Source: Paenirhodobacter populi (lineage in GTDB: Bacteria > Pseudomonadota > Alphaproteobacteria > Rhodobacterales > Rhodobacteraceae). Taken from it: a stretch of DNA of 64,000 bases. Positions within the stretch are counted from its first letter, which is position 1. The number at the start of each line of letters is the position of its first letter. Where the stretch lies: assembly GCF_004022215.1 (NCBI RefSeq), contig NZ_SAUZ01000009.1, positions 1 through 64,000 of the forward strand, read 5' to 3'. The translations under genes and the position numbers were made by a program. This document shows positions 35,730 to 44,349 of this stretch, in pieces. Under the pieces are notes generated by a model that was given only the letters and a program-made list of their open reading frames with translations, ran no database searches and was not told where the DNA came from.

Positions 35730-36701
35730 TTACAGTTCCGCGTGCATGTCGCGGAACAGGCGCGGCGCGATGCCGAAGCGGCGCTCGAAGGCCTCCGCCA
35801 GCCGCGCGGGCGGAAACAGCCCCACCTGCGCCGCGACCGATTTCAGCGAAAGCCCGCGCGACAGAAGCAGCCGCGCCGCATCCAGCCGGGCGATCTCGAC
35901 GAACCGGGCCGGCGTCTCGCCCGTCGCCGCGACGAATTTGCGGTGGAAGGTGCGTTCCGTCATCCCCGCCCGCGCCGCCAGCGACGGCACGTCGAGCGCC
36001 GCGTCGAGATGCGCCTGCATCCAGCCGATCAGGTCGGCGAAGGGGCTGTCCGCCCTGACTTGCGCCCTCAGGATCGGGCTGAACTGCGACTGGGACCCGG
36101 GGCGCCGCGCATAGAGCACCAGCCGCCCCGCGACCTCGCCCGCGATTGCCGCACCGATGTCGCGCGCCACCATCGCCAGCGCCATGTCGATGCCGGTCGT
36201 CACCCCCGCCGATGTCCAGAGCCTGCCCTCGACCACATAGAGCGCGTCGGGATCGACGGTGACCTCGGGAAAGGCCGCCGCGAAGGGCTTGCAGGCCTCC
36301 CAATGGGTCGCGATGCGGTGCCCGTCGAACAGCCCCAATGCCGCAAGCAAGAAGCCCCCGGAACAGACCGAACCGAACCGCTCCGCCTGCGCCGTCAGTG
36401 CCGGCAGGGCGGCGCGCAGCACCGGGTCCGCCATCGCCTGCAAGAGCGGCTCGCGTTCCGCCCCGACCACCAGCACGGTCTGCGCCTCTCCGGGATGCAG
36501 CGCGCCGATCGGCCGGGTTTCCAGCGTGACACCGGCGTTGCTCTCGACGCCGCCGCCTTCGGCCGAGGCAAGCACGACCTTGTAGGCGGCAGGCTGGCCG
36601 CGCTGGCGCAGGGCGCGATTGGCGCCGTTGAACACCGATGCGGGCCCGGACACGTCCAGCAGTTCAAACCCCGGATAGACGATGAAGACGACGCGATGCA
36701 T
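35730..36701 (-). CDS. GlxA-type transcriptional regulator (DJ-1/PfpI domain plus AraC HTH)
   Basis: 323 residues. The DJ-1/PfpI amidotransferase-like domain (1-190) includes VSGPASVFNGANRA and the nucleophile-elbow region SVCSGGFLLAALGLFDGHRIATHW. The AraC-type double helix-turn-helix is at 225-320: PSLAARAGMTERTFHRKFVAATGETP, then LKSVAAQVGLFPPARLAEAFERRFG. Proteins of this build are activators in amino acid, betaine and carnitine metabolism. It is divergent from another DJ-1/PfpI gene, and the intervening bases would hold the shared control region. The effector is unknown. Confidence 0.92.
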   Translation of the reverse strand: MHRVVFIVYPGFELLDVSGPASVFNGANRALRQRGQPAAYKVVLASAEGGGVESNAGVTLETRPIGALHPGEAQTVLVVGAEREPLLQAMADPVLRAALPALTAQAERFGSVCSGGFLLAALGLFDGHRIATHWEACKPFAAAFPEVTVDPDALYVVEGRLWTSAGVTTGIDMALAMVARDIGAAIAGEVAGRLVLYARRPGSQSQFSPILRAQVRADSPFADLIGWMQAHLDAALDVPSLAARAGMTERTFHRKFVAATGETPARFVEIARLDAARLLLSRGLSLKSVAAQVGLFPPARLAEAFERRFGIAPRLFRDMHAEL

Positions 36702-36840
36702 TGGCGGAAATTACCATGTATTTGTCATTCCTGCCATCCGCTCGCGGCTCTATCCTGTCCGTTATCCCAAAGAGGGAACAGCCGACATGAGCGATCCTGC
36801 GATACGGCGGCGCCACGGTCGGGCAAGCGGGGGAAGACCC

Positions 36841-37974
36841 ATGAACCGTCGCCACGTCATATGGGGCATTCTGGGGCTGGCGGCCCTTTCCGCGTCGGGC
36901 TTCGGCGCGTGGATCGCCACGCTGCCGCCCGCCACGGCGGCGGAGCCACCGCCGGTGCCGCCGCAGGAGGCGGAGGCGATGCTGCGATCGCTCGCGCCAC
37001 CACGCGAACGGCCGCTGATCGCCATTCCCGGCCTCAACGACGCGACCGAGACGACCGATTACCTGATGCCCGCCGGCATCCTGCGCCGCGCCGATGTGGC
37101 GGAGGTGTGGATGCTGGCGACCGGGCCGGGTCCGGTGCGGCTCTATCCCGCGCTGATCGTGGAGCCCGACGCCACCATCGCGGCCTTCGATGCGGCGCAT
37201 CCCGAAGGCGCGGATTACGTGATCGTGCCCGCCATGCGCCGGGATGACGATCCGGCGGTGCTCGGCTGGCTCAGGGATCAGGCGGCAAAGGGGGCGAGGA
37301 TCATCGGCATCTGCGCCGGGGCCAAGGTCGTCGCGGCGGCCGGCTTGCTGGACGGCAGGCGCGCGACGACGCATTGGTATTCCCTCGGCCAGATGCTGCG
37401 CCGCCATCCGACGATCGAGCATGTCGCGGACCGGCGCATGGTCTCGGACGGCGGCGTGACGACGACGACGGGCATCACCGCCTCCATGCCGATGATGCTG
37501 ACGCTGATCGAGGCGATCGCCGGACGGCCGAAGGCCGGGGCGGTCGCGCGCGACCTTGGCGTGCCGCGGTGGGACGCTCGGCACGCCAGCGGCGCGTTCC
37601 GGATGACCCGGCCCTTCGCGCTGACGGTGCTGGCCAACCGGCTGGCCTTCTGGAAACGCGAGGAGCTTGGCCTTCGCCTCGACCCCGGCATGGATGAGGT
37701 CTCGCTTGCCCTCGTGGCCGATGCCTGGTCGCGGACCTTTCGGGCACGGGTGACGACCTGCGCCGTGGCGGGCGCGGTGGAAAGCCGGAACGGCCTGCGT
37801 ATCCTTGCCGACCGGCCGGGCACCGACTGGCCCGAAGACCGCCGCCTGCCCGCCTGTCCCGACTGCAAGCCGGCCGGAGCGCTCGACCATGCGCTCGCCC
37901 GGATCGCGGCGCGCTATGGGGCGCGGACCGCCGATATCGTCGCCATGCAGCTTGAATACCCGATGACGGGGTAG
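36841..37974 (+). CDS. Membrane-anchored DJ-1/PfpI family protein
   Basis: 377 residues from ATG 36841, with GGGGGAAG ahead; an ATG 18 codons upstream is in frame but poorly placed. The N-terminus, MNRRHVIWGILGLAALSASGFG, is a signal anchor, putting the rest in the periplasm. The DJ-1/PfpI domain (about 50-240) contains RPLIAIPGLNDATETTDYLMP and IIGICAGAKVVAAAGLLDGRRATTHW, the latter with the Cys elbow. The C-terminal 130 residues lack a helix-turn-helix motif but keep the spacing of the GlxA relatives. It may be a ligand-binding paralogue of the divergent regulator. An AHSA1-type gene follows 34 bases on. Confidence 0.8.
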   Translation: MNRRHVIWGILGLAALSASGFGAWIATLPPATAAEPPPVPPQEAEAMLRSLAPPRERPLIAIPGLNDATETTDYLMPAGILRRADVAEVWMLATGPGPVRLYPALIVEPDATIAAFDAAHPEGADYVIVPAMRRDDDPAVLGWLRDQAAKGARIIGICAGAKVVAAAGLLDGRRATTHWYSLGQMLRRHPTIEHVADRRMVSDGGVTTTTGITASMPMMLTLIEAIAGRPKAGAVARDLGVPRWDARHASGAFRMTRPFALTVLANRLAFWKREELGLRLDPGMDEVSLALVADAWSRTFRARVTTCAVAGAVESRNGLRILADRPGTDWPEDRRLPACPDCKPAGALDHALARIAARYGARTADIVAMQLEYPMTG

Positions 37975-38008
37975 CGCCCTACATCTGACCAAACAGGAGG
38001 AGAAGACC

Positions 38009-38452
38009 ATGCCCAACACCATCCACCTTCACCGCGTGATCGCCACCCGCCCGGACAAGATCTATCGCGCCTTTCTGGAAAGCGATGCCGTGGCAAGCTG
38101 GCTGCCGCCCTACGGATACCTCTGCACGGTCCATGAACTGGACCCGCGCGTGGGCGGCAGCCACAGGATGTCGTTCCGGAACTTCACCACGGGCAAGAGC
38201 GGTGGCTTTGGCGGCACCTATCTCGACCTCGTGCCCGGGGAGCGTCTTGTCTACACCGACAGGCTGGATGATCCGAACCTGCCGGGCGAGATGCGCGTCA
38301 CCGTGACCCTGAAGGCCGTATCGGTCGGCACCGACGTCACCATCGAACAGGAAGGCGTGCCCGACGCGATCCCGCCCGAGGCGTGTTACCTTGGCTGGCA
38401 GGATTCGCTGCGCAAGCTCGCCCTGCTCGTAGAGCCCGAGATCGACCAATAG
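38009..38452 (+). CDS. SRPBCC/AHSA1 domain protein
   Basis: 147 residues. HRVIATRPDKIYRAFLESDAVASWLPPYGY at the start and a DPRVGGSHRMSF strand are typical of the AHSA1 branch of the START/SRPBCC fold, a ligand-binding cup. The end, YLGWQDSLRKLALLVEPE, is the closing helix over the pocket. AGGAGG precedes the ATG. It probably shares a transcript with the membrane-anchored DJ-1 protein 34 bases upstream. Function is unknown, as for most family members. Confidence 0.88.
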   Translation: MPNTIHLHRVIATRPDKIYRAFLESDAVASWLPPYGYLCTVHELDPRVGGSHRMSFRNFTTGKSGGFGGTYLDLVPGERLVYTDRLDDPNLPGEMRVTVTLKAVSVGTDVTIEQEGVPDAIPPEACYLGWQDSLRKLALLVEPEIDQ

Positions 38453-38522
38453 CCCGCATGCGGCGTCCTTTCGGGCGCAGTCCGGCCTGCACGGATGGCG
38501 ATCATGTCACCATTCGTGCAGC

Positions 38523-40316
38523 CTACAGACTTGCGATCGAGGCGTCGCTGGCGGTGTTCACGGCCACGAACGGCTGGGGCGAAGATGGCGCGACGACCTG
38601 CCAGGCCCGGTGCGCCGCCAGCACCAGACGCATCTGCGCCTCGTGGCCGGCGACATAGGCGGCGCCCTGCAGGGTTTCATCGGGATATTCCGCCGTCAGC
38701 CGCATGGGCGTCGCGCAGTGGTCATCCTCTGTCACGAAACAGGCGAAGCCGTTGAGCCAGAGGCATCCCATGTCTTCGGCATGCACGCGATACCAGCGAA
38801 GCTGGGCCTCGTTGAAGGCGACGAGGTCGGGAAACCGTGCAAGTTCCCCCGTCACATGACCGAGCAGGGCCGACGCGGTATAGCCCCAGCCGGCGTGGTG
38901 CCGGAGGAGCAGGAAGAGGCCCTTCGGGATCGTCCATTGCGCGAAACCGCGCGGCACATAGCCCGACAGCGGCCTTGTCCATTCATGCGCGGGATAGCCG
39001 TGCAGGTCGATATGCAGCCCCGCACCCGTGCGGGCCAGGGCCTGCCGCCGGATGTCCAGCTCCTCGCCGGGGACCGACGCATCCCGATGGGCGAAATCGT
39101 CCCCGTGGACGGTATAGCGCGCGGCGTGGTGCATGTGGCGGGGATTTTCCCTGACTAAACGGCCGTGCAGGGCATAGCCGTCGGGGTTTTCGAGGGGCGA
39201 TATGGTGAAATGCGCCCCCTCCCGGCGCAGCCGCATCGCCGCCCTGAGCGCCCCCATGACCGGCGTCGTTTCGTTCGCGTGCTGCCCGGCCGTGATCATC
39301 ACCGGCGCGCCGCGCCCCTGCACATGGCGCGCCCGCACGATCCGCCCCGCCCCGGACCGCGCGGTGAACTCATCCCCGCCGATCGCCTCCAGAATGCGCC
39401 CGATCCGGGTGACGGACGGGGCGCGGGTGACGGCGGCAAGGGCGGCCTCATCCGTTCCCGCCTGCTGATCGCCCGCATCGTCGCGGTCCCGCCGCGACCA
39501 TGGCCGCAGGGAAATCTTCAGCCCCGGCTGGCCCCGCCGCAATTCGGGCACGATCTGCCCGGGCCGCAGGCGCCTGTCCCCCGCCGCGCGCCCGGTGAGA
39601 TGGCCGAAATATTCCAGAAGCGAGAAATAGAGATCCTCGTGCATCGCCTCGGACAGGCTCAGCACCTCATCCCCATGACCCAGAGGCTCGTCCCGCGCGG
39701 GCAGGGTGACGGCGAGGTTGAGTTCCTCGAAAAACGGCTCCTGCGCGCCCCAGTCGCGGCGGGCGACGGCATTCAGGGCGGCGTCGAAGATCCGTTCGTA
39801 ATCGGTCCGCAGCGGGCGGGAGAGGGCCGGATCCTCGCACCGGATCCAGCCGCAGGGCGACCATTGCGGCGCGCCCGTCGCATCCCTGCGCAGGCGGTTG
39901 GGGGCAAGGACGCGGTGCTGCTGGATCCGGTCGGGATAGGTCAGGCTGACGGTGTAGTGATCGTCCTGCGGGGCGGGCGCGAAATCGACGGGCACCGGGG
40001 ACAGGAGCGCGGGCAGCGGATAGGCTTCCAGCAGGAACCGGCGGGGCGATGCCGCCGGATGGACGGGATAGCCGATGCTGACGGCGGTGAATCCGGGGGC
40101 CACCTCTTCGCGGAAGAAGGTCACGAGCGGCTTGTAGGCCGAGCGGAACCGCGCCCGGATGCCCCGCGCGGCCAGAAGCGCCTGCGCGGCACGGCGGGCC
40201 GCCTGATCGTCAAAGGTCCAGAAGCTCACCTCACCGGCGGGCGGCTGCCGCGTCAGCCGCGCCACGATCCGGTCGAGCGTGCGCGCCGGACGGAAGCTGA
40301 AGATCCCCTGCCCCAT
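38523..40316 (-). CDS. M14-family zinc metallopeptidase
   Basis: 597 residues. The zinc site matches M14 carboxypeptidases: His346 and Glu349 in GQHANETTP, and His439 in LHIDLHGYPAHEW. NPDGYAL (near 378) is the substrate-binding loop region. The first 300 residues form an extra N-terminal part of unknown fold, so the protein is nearly twice a simple M14 domain. No signal peptide is visible, so it should act in the cytoplasm. It follows the peptide permease gene after 21 bases on the same strand and is probably its operon partner, trimming or deacylating imported peptides. Confidence 0.82.
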   Translation of the reverse strand: MGQGIFSFRPARTLDRIVARLTRQPPAGEVSFWTFDDQAARRAAQALLAARGIRARFRSAYKPLVTFFREEVAPGFTAVSIGYPVHPAASPRRFLLEAYPLPALLSPVPVDFAPAPQDDHYTVSLTYPDRIQQHRVLAPNRLRRDATGAPQWSPCGWIRCEDPALSRPLRTDYERIFDAALNAVARRDWGAQEPFFEELNLAVTLPARDEPLGHGDEVLSLSEAMHEDLYFSLLEYFGHLTGRAAGDRRLRPGQIVPELRRGQPGLKISLRPWSRRDRDDAGDQQAGTDEAALAAVTRAPSVTRIGRILEAIGGDEFTARSGAGRIVRARHVQGRGAPVMITAGQHANETTPVMGALRAAMRLRREGAHFTISPLENPDGYALHGRLVRENPRHMHHAARYTVHGDDFAHRDASVPGEELDIRRQALARTGAGLHIDLHGYPAHEWTRPLSGYVPRGFAQWTIPKGLFLLLRHHAGWGYTASALLGHVTGELARFPDLVAFNEAQLRWYRVHAEDMGCLWLNGFACFVTEDDHCATPMRLTAEYPDETLQGAAYVAGHEAQMRLVLAAHRAWQVVAPSSPQPFVAVNTASDASIASL

Positions 40317-40337
40317 GCCCGGCGCCCGCGCGGCCCG

Positions 40338-41255
40338 CTACCGGCCGCGGATCCGCGGGTCCAGCGCATCGCGCAGCCCGTCGCCGATATAGTTGACCGA
40401 CAGCACCGTCAGCGAGATCGCCACCCCCGGCAGGATCACCCGGATCGGATAAAGCTGGATCTGGTCGACCGCATCGAACAGCAGCCGCCCCCATGTCGGG
40501 AAGTCCGGCGGAAAGCCGAGCCCGAGGAACGACAGCGAGCTTTCGGTGATGATCGCGCTGGCGATGCCCAGTGTCGCCGAAACGAGGATCGGCGACAGGA
40601 CGTTGGGCAGGATATGCCGCCAGACCATCTTGGAGGGCTTGGTCCCGATCGAGCGCGCCGCCAGCATGAATTCCCGCTCCTTCAGCGTCAGCACGTCGCC
40701 GCGCACGATCCGCGCCGTGTGCATCCAGCTTGTCACGCCGATGGCGATGACGATCAGGATGAACACGCCGGTTTCCGGCCCGAAGGCGCGCGAGAGCGTT
40801 TCGCGGAACAGCATCACCATCACCAGCAGCAGCGGCAGAAGCGGCAACGCAAGGAACAGATCGGTGACCCGCATCAAGAGCCCGTCGAGCCGGCGCGAAT
40901 AGCCCGCGCAGACGCCGACGAAGGTGCCCAGAACCAGCGACAGCAGCATCGCCAGCATACCGACCGCGAGGGACACCCGCCCCCCGGCCAGAAGCCGCGC
41001 CAGCAGGTCGCGCCCCAGTTGGTCGGTGCCGAAGGGATGGGCGGCGGACATGCCCTGATTGCGCATCCGCATGTTCACCTGCGTCGGGTCGATCTGCCAC
41101 AGATACGGGCCGAAGATCACCGCGAGCAGGATCACCGTAAAGACCACCAGCCCGAACATCGCCCCCTTGTGGTGGCGGAACTGCCGCCAGACGTCGCGCC
41201 ACTGGCTGGAGGGCGCCTCACTGATTTCGGAAACGGTCACGGTCGCTTCAGTCAT
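40338..41255 (-). CDS. Peptide ABC transporter permease (DppC/OppC type)
   Basis: 305 residues from ATG 41255. The N-terminal OppC region with HKGAMFGLVVFTVILLAVIFGPYL is the first helix. HPFGTDQLGRDLLARLLAGGRVSLAVG is the signature of DppC proteins. The coupling loop EREFMLAARSIGTKPSKMVWRHILPN (about 195-220) contacts the ATPase. Its ATG overlaps the DppB stop by eight bases, so the two are translationally coupled. It forms the channel with DppB; ATP hydrolysis comes from the double ATPase encoded divergently at 44350. Confidence 0.93.
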   Translation of the reverse strand: MTEATVTVSEISEAPSSQWRDVWRQFRHHKGAMFGLVVFTVILLAVIFGPYLWQIDPTQVNMRMRNQGMSAAHPFGTDQLGRDLLARLLAGGRVSLAVGMLAMLLSLVLGTFVGVCAGYSRRLDGLLMRVTDLFLALPLLPLLLVMVMLFRETLSRAFGPETGVFILIVIAIGVTSWMHTARIVRGDVLTLKEREFMLAARSIGTKPSKMVWRHILPNVLSPILVSATLGIASAIITESSLSFLGLGFPPDFPTWGRLLFDAVDQIQLYPIRVILPGVAISLTVLSVNYIGDGLRDALDPRIRGR

Positions 41256-42255
41256 AGCGGATCCTCGGGTCGAGGATGCCGTAAAGGACATCCGCGATCA
41301 GGTTGAACAGGACGATCAGCACAGCAAAGATGAAGGTCAGCGTCTGCACCATCGGCACGTCATTCGCCTGAATGGCCGAGATCAGCAGTTGCCCGATGCC
41401 GTTCACCTTGAACACCTGCTCGGTGATGATGGCGCCGCCGAAGATCGTCGGCACGCCAAGCGCGATGACGGTGATCACCGGGATCATCGAATTGCGCAGC
41501 ACATGGACCAGCACCACGACCTTTTCCGACAGGCCCTTGGCGCGGGCGGTGCGCACGTAATCCTGCCGCAGGTTGTCGAGCATCGAGGCCCGCATGAACC
41601 GGCTGATCTGGCTGGCGTTGAACAGCGCCAGCACCATGACCGGCAGCACCATCTGCCGGATCTGCTTCATCAGGCTGTCCCAGTCGTCGACGACGAGCGT
41701 GGTGTCGTAGATCGACGGGAACCATTGCAGCTTGACCGAGAACAGGATGATCAGCACCACGCCGGTGAAGAAGGTCGGCACCGAAAAGCCGATCATCGAC
41801 ACGAAGGTGCCGATCTGGTCGAACCAGCTGTATTGGCGATAGGCGGAAATGATCCCGATCGGCAGCGCGATCAGCACCCCGATGACATAGGCGAGCCCGA
41901 CCACCCAGAGCGTCTGCGGCAGGCGCTGCGCGATGATGTCGGCCACCGGCGACCGGGTCTGCCATGAGATGATCCGCTGCGCATCACCCACCAGATTCCA
42001 GCCGAACAGGCTGTCGAGGACGTTGAGCGGCTCGATCCAGAAGAACTGCTTGATCCAGAGGAAATAGCGCACGAGCAGCGGCTGATCGAGGCCAAGCGCC
42101 TGCCGCATCCGTTCCTTGACCTCGGGCGGCACGGTCAGCGGCATCTGCGCCATCGGATCGCCGGGGGCGAGGTCGAGCAGCAGGAAAATGATCAGGCTGA
42201 TGATCAGCAGCGTCGGGATCGCGATCAGCAGCCTTCGGATTGTGTAGTGGAACAT
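41248..42255 (-). CDS. Peptide ABC transporter permease (DppB/OppB type)
   Basis: 335 residues with six membrane helices. The opening MFHYTIRRLLIAIPTLLIISLIIF and LAPGDPMAQM are DppB hallmarks. The ATPase-coupling loop is RQDYVRTARAKGLSEKVVVLVHVLRNSMIPV (about 230-260). The loop between helices 1 and 2 is longer than usual (residues 30-105, rich in Trp and Phe: FLWIKQFFWIEP), a variant seen in some members. It sits in the inner membrane as partner of DppC. It starts 69 bases after the binding-protein stop, with a hairpin in that gap. Confidence 0.93.
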   Translation of the reverse strand: MFHYTIRRLLIAIPTLLIISLIIFLLLDLAPGDPMAQMPLTVPPEVKERMRQALGLDQPLLVRYFLWIKQFFWIEPLNVLDSLFGWNLVGDAQRIISWQTRSPVADIIAQRLPQTLWVVGLAYVIGVLIALPIGIISAYRQYSWFDQIGTFVSMIGFSVPTFFTGVVLIILFSVKLQWFPSIYDTTLVVDDWDSLMKQIRQMVLPVMVLALFNASQISRFMRASMLDNLRQDYVRTARAKGLSEKVVVLVHVLRNSMIPVITVIALGVPTIFGGAIITEQVFKVNGIGQLLISAIQANDVPMVQTLTFIFAVLIVLFNLIADVLYGILDPRIRYD

Positions 42256-42281
42256 GTCATTCCCGGTTGTGACGGGTGGCC

Positions 42282-42303
42282 GGCCCCGGCGGATGCCGGA
42301 GCC
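42282..42303 (-). promoter_or_regulatory. Intercistronic stem-loop between peptide-binding and permease genes
   Basis: GGCCCCGGC (42282-42290) and GCCGGAGCC (42295-42303) pair with a single mismatch around a GGAT loop, just after the binding-protein stop. The placement is the same as that of the hairpin at 2803, so it is probably an expression-balancing structure. Confidence 0.5.
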
Positions 42304-42324
42304 GGTGGATGCTGGCGGGCGGTC

Positions 42325-44028
42325 TTACTTCTCGCGATACCAGTCGGCGACGTTCCACAGCTGGCTGTCCCAGGCGTTGATGTCGACACCGCCGAGCGTG
42401 TTCGAGGCCGCCGACAGCGTGCCGCGATACACCAGCGGCAGGATCGTCATGCTGTCGCGGGTCAGCATGTCGTTCATCTTGCGCGCGATTTCGCCGCGCT
42501 TTTCCAGATCGCCCGTCTGGCCGAGCTGGACCGCCAGATCGTCATATTCCGGCACGCAGAAACGGCCGACGTTCTGGCCCTGCCACTGCGTCTGCGGGCT
42601 GGGGATCTTGGAACAGATGCGCTCGGCCAGATAGGCCTCGGGGTCGGCGCCGTTGAAGTTGTTCGCATACATCTCGACATCCGCCCAGAACTTGGGGAAG
42701 GTGTCGGGCGAACCGGGATCGCTGCCGAAGAAGACCGAGCCGTCGACGTTCTTCAGTTCCGTCTGCACGCCGATCTCGTTCCACCATTCCTTGATGATCG
42801 ACTGGAAATCCTGACGCACGGCATTGGTCGAGGTCTGGAACAGCAGGCTGAGCTTTTTGCCGTCCTTTTCGCGCACGCCGCCGGCGCCCACGGTCCAGCC
42901 GGCTTCCTCGAGCAGCGCCTTCGCCCCCTCGATGTCCTGCGTCAGGCAGCCGGTGTTGGTGTCGTCCGCATAGGCCGCCGGCGCGGGGACGAGGTTGCAG
43001 GTCGGCTTGCCGGCATCGCCATAGCCCACCTCGGCCAGCAGCGCCCGGTCGATCGCCATGGACAGCGCCTGACGCACCTTGATGTCGGTCAGGATCGGAT
43101 GCGGATGCTTCACCGTTCCCCGTTCGTCGGCAGGCAGCGAGGGCGAAGCGTCGGTCAGGTTGATCTCGAGCCGTTCCACCAGCGAGCCGAAGGCAAAGAC
43201 CATGCGGCCCTTGCCGCCCTTGAGCATCTCGTCCAGCACCTCGGGGGCAAGCTGGGTGTTCCAGGCGTAGTCGAATTCGCCGGTTTCCAGAACCGAACGC
43301 GCCGCCGAGGCCGCGTCGCCGCCGCCTTTCAGCGTCATCTTGGCAAAGGCGGGCTTCGCCGGGTCGCGGTAGTTCGGATTGGCCGACAGGGTAATGACGT
43401 CGTTCGGGCGGAATTCGTCGACCTTGAACGGGCCGGTGCCGATCGGATTGAAGTTCTGCTGGGTGCAGGTCGGGGCCTTTTCGCCAAGGCAATCGGCGAA
43501 TTGCTGCTTTTGCAGGATCGGCCCCTGCGCGCCCGCGAACGCCACATAGGGCACGGGCTTCGGCTCGGTGAACAGGATCCTGACGGTCGAGGCATCGACG
43601 GCCTCCACCTTGTCGATCCCCTCGTAGATCGAGGCCTGCGCGCAGCCGCCGCCCGGCGCGGTGCAGTATTCATAGGTGAAAACCACGTCCTCGGCGGTGA
43701 CGGGCGTGCCGTCCGACCATTTCAGATCGGGCTTCAGCTTGTAGGTGATGGACTTCATGTCCTCCGCGACGCCGCCGTTTTCCAGCGTCGGGATCTCGGT
43801 CACCAGCCACGGCACCATCTCGCCCGCCGGGTTGAAGCGGATCAGCGGTTCAAGGATGAGCGAGGAAGCTTCTTCGTCCTTGGTGCCCGCCGACAGATAG
43901 GGATTGAGGATCGAGGGCGCCTGATAATAGATCACCCGAACCTCGCCGTCGGAGCCGCGCTCGGCTTGCGCAACCTGTGCGAAAGCAAGCGACGCGGTCG
44001 CGCCCAACAGAAGTGTCTTCCAGGTCAT
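42325..44028 (-). CDS. Peptide ABC transporter substrate-binding protein (family 5)
   Basis: 567 residues from the ATG at 44028, behind AAGGAG. A Sec signal peptide (MTWKTLLLGATASLAFAQVAQA) is followed by a mature SBP_bac_5 protein: VIYYQAPSILNPYLSAGTKDEEA, YKLKPDLKWSDGTPVTAEDVVFTYEY (about 115-140) and the RQALSMAIDRALLAEVGYGDAG hinge (about 330-350). It should bind a peptide, or another oligomeric or N-modified compound, in the periplasm. It is the first gene of the leftward transporter operon, and its promoter lies in the 320-base divergent region. Confidence 0.92.
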   Translation of the reverse strand: MTWKTLLLGATASLAFAQVAQAERGSDGEVRVIYYQAPSILNPYLSAGTKDEEASSLILEPLIRFNPAGEMVPWLVTEIPTLENGGVAEDMKSITYKLKPDLKWSDGTPVTAEDVVFTYEYCTAPGGGCAQASIYEGIDKVEAVDASTVRILFTEPKPVPYVAFAGAQGPILQKQQFADCLGEKAPTCTQQNFNPIGTGPFKVDEFRPNDVITLSANPNYRDPAKPAFAKMTLKGGGDAASAARSVLETGEFDYAWNTQLAPEVLDEMLKGGKGRMVFAFGSLVERLEINLTDASPSLPADERGTVKHPHPILTDIKVRQALSMAIDRALLAEVGYGDAGKPTCNLVPAPAAYADDTNTGCLTQDIEGAKALLEEAGWTVGAGGVREKDGKKLSLLFQTSTNAVRQDFQSIIKEWWNEIGVQTELKNVDGSVFFGSDPGSPDTFPKFWADVEMYANNFNGADPEAYLAERICSKIPSPQTQWQGQNVGRFCVPEYDDLAVQLGQTGDLEKRGEIARKMNDMLTRDSMTILPLVYRGTLSAASNTLGGVDINAWDSQLWNVADWYREK

Positions 44029-44349
44029 TCCAGTCTCCTTGTTGAAATAAGGCCGCGCATTCTGTGTGCAACTGACCTGCATCCTGAATGTCCGACCGCA
44101 TCCACGGTGGATATGATGAATCACCGTCGACACGGTAAATTCCGGGAAAATTCAAACCAAGCGGACAAAAAAGGCAAGCGCCCGAAGATTTGGCGCATGA
44201 TTAGGCGCACTTTGCCTGATTCATTGGCAGTTGTCCCGCGCGATGTTTGACTTTTGGGCCATATCCTCCTTAGCCTACCCAAAACAGCCCATCCGGATGC
44301 GCGCCGGACGGCTTGCGGAAATCCGACGCGCATCAGACAGGAAGACCAG
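44029..44349. other. Divergent control region of the peptide transporter genes
   Basis: It holds both promoters. Rightward, TTGACT (44247-44252) with TAGCCT 18 bases on is a weak candidate. A perfect inverted repeat ACCGT-CGAC-ACGGT (44123-44136) and the nearby CCACGGTGG (44102-44110) share the ACGGT core and may bind a regulator. No gene is seen in these 321 bases. Confidence 0.4.
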
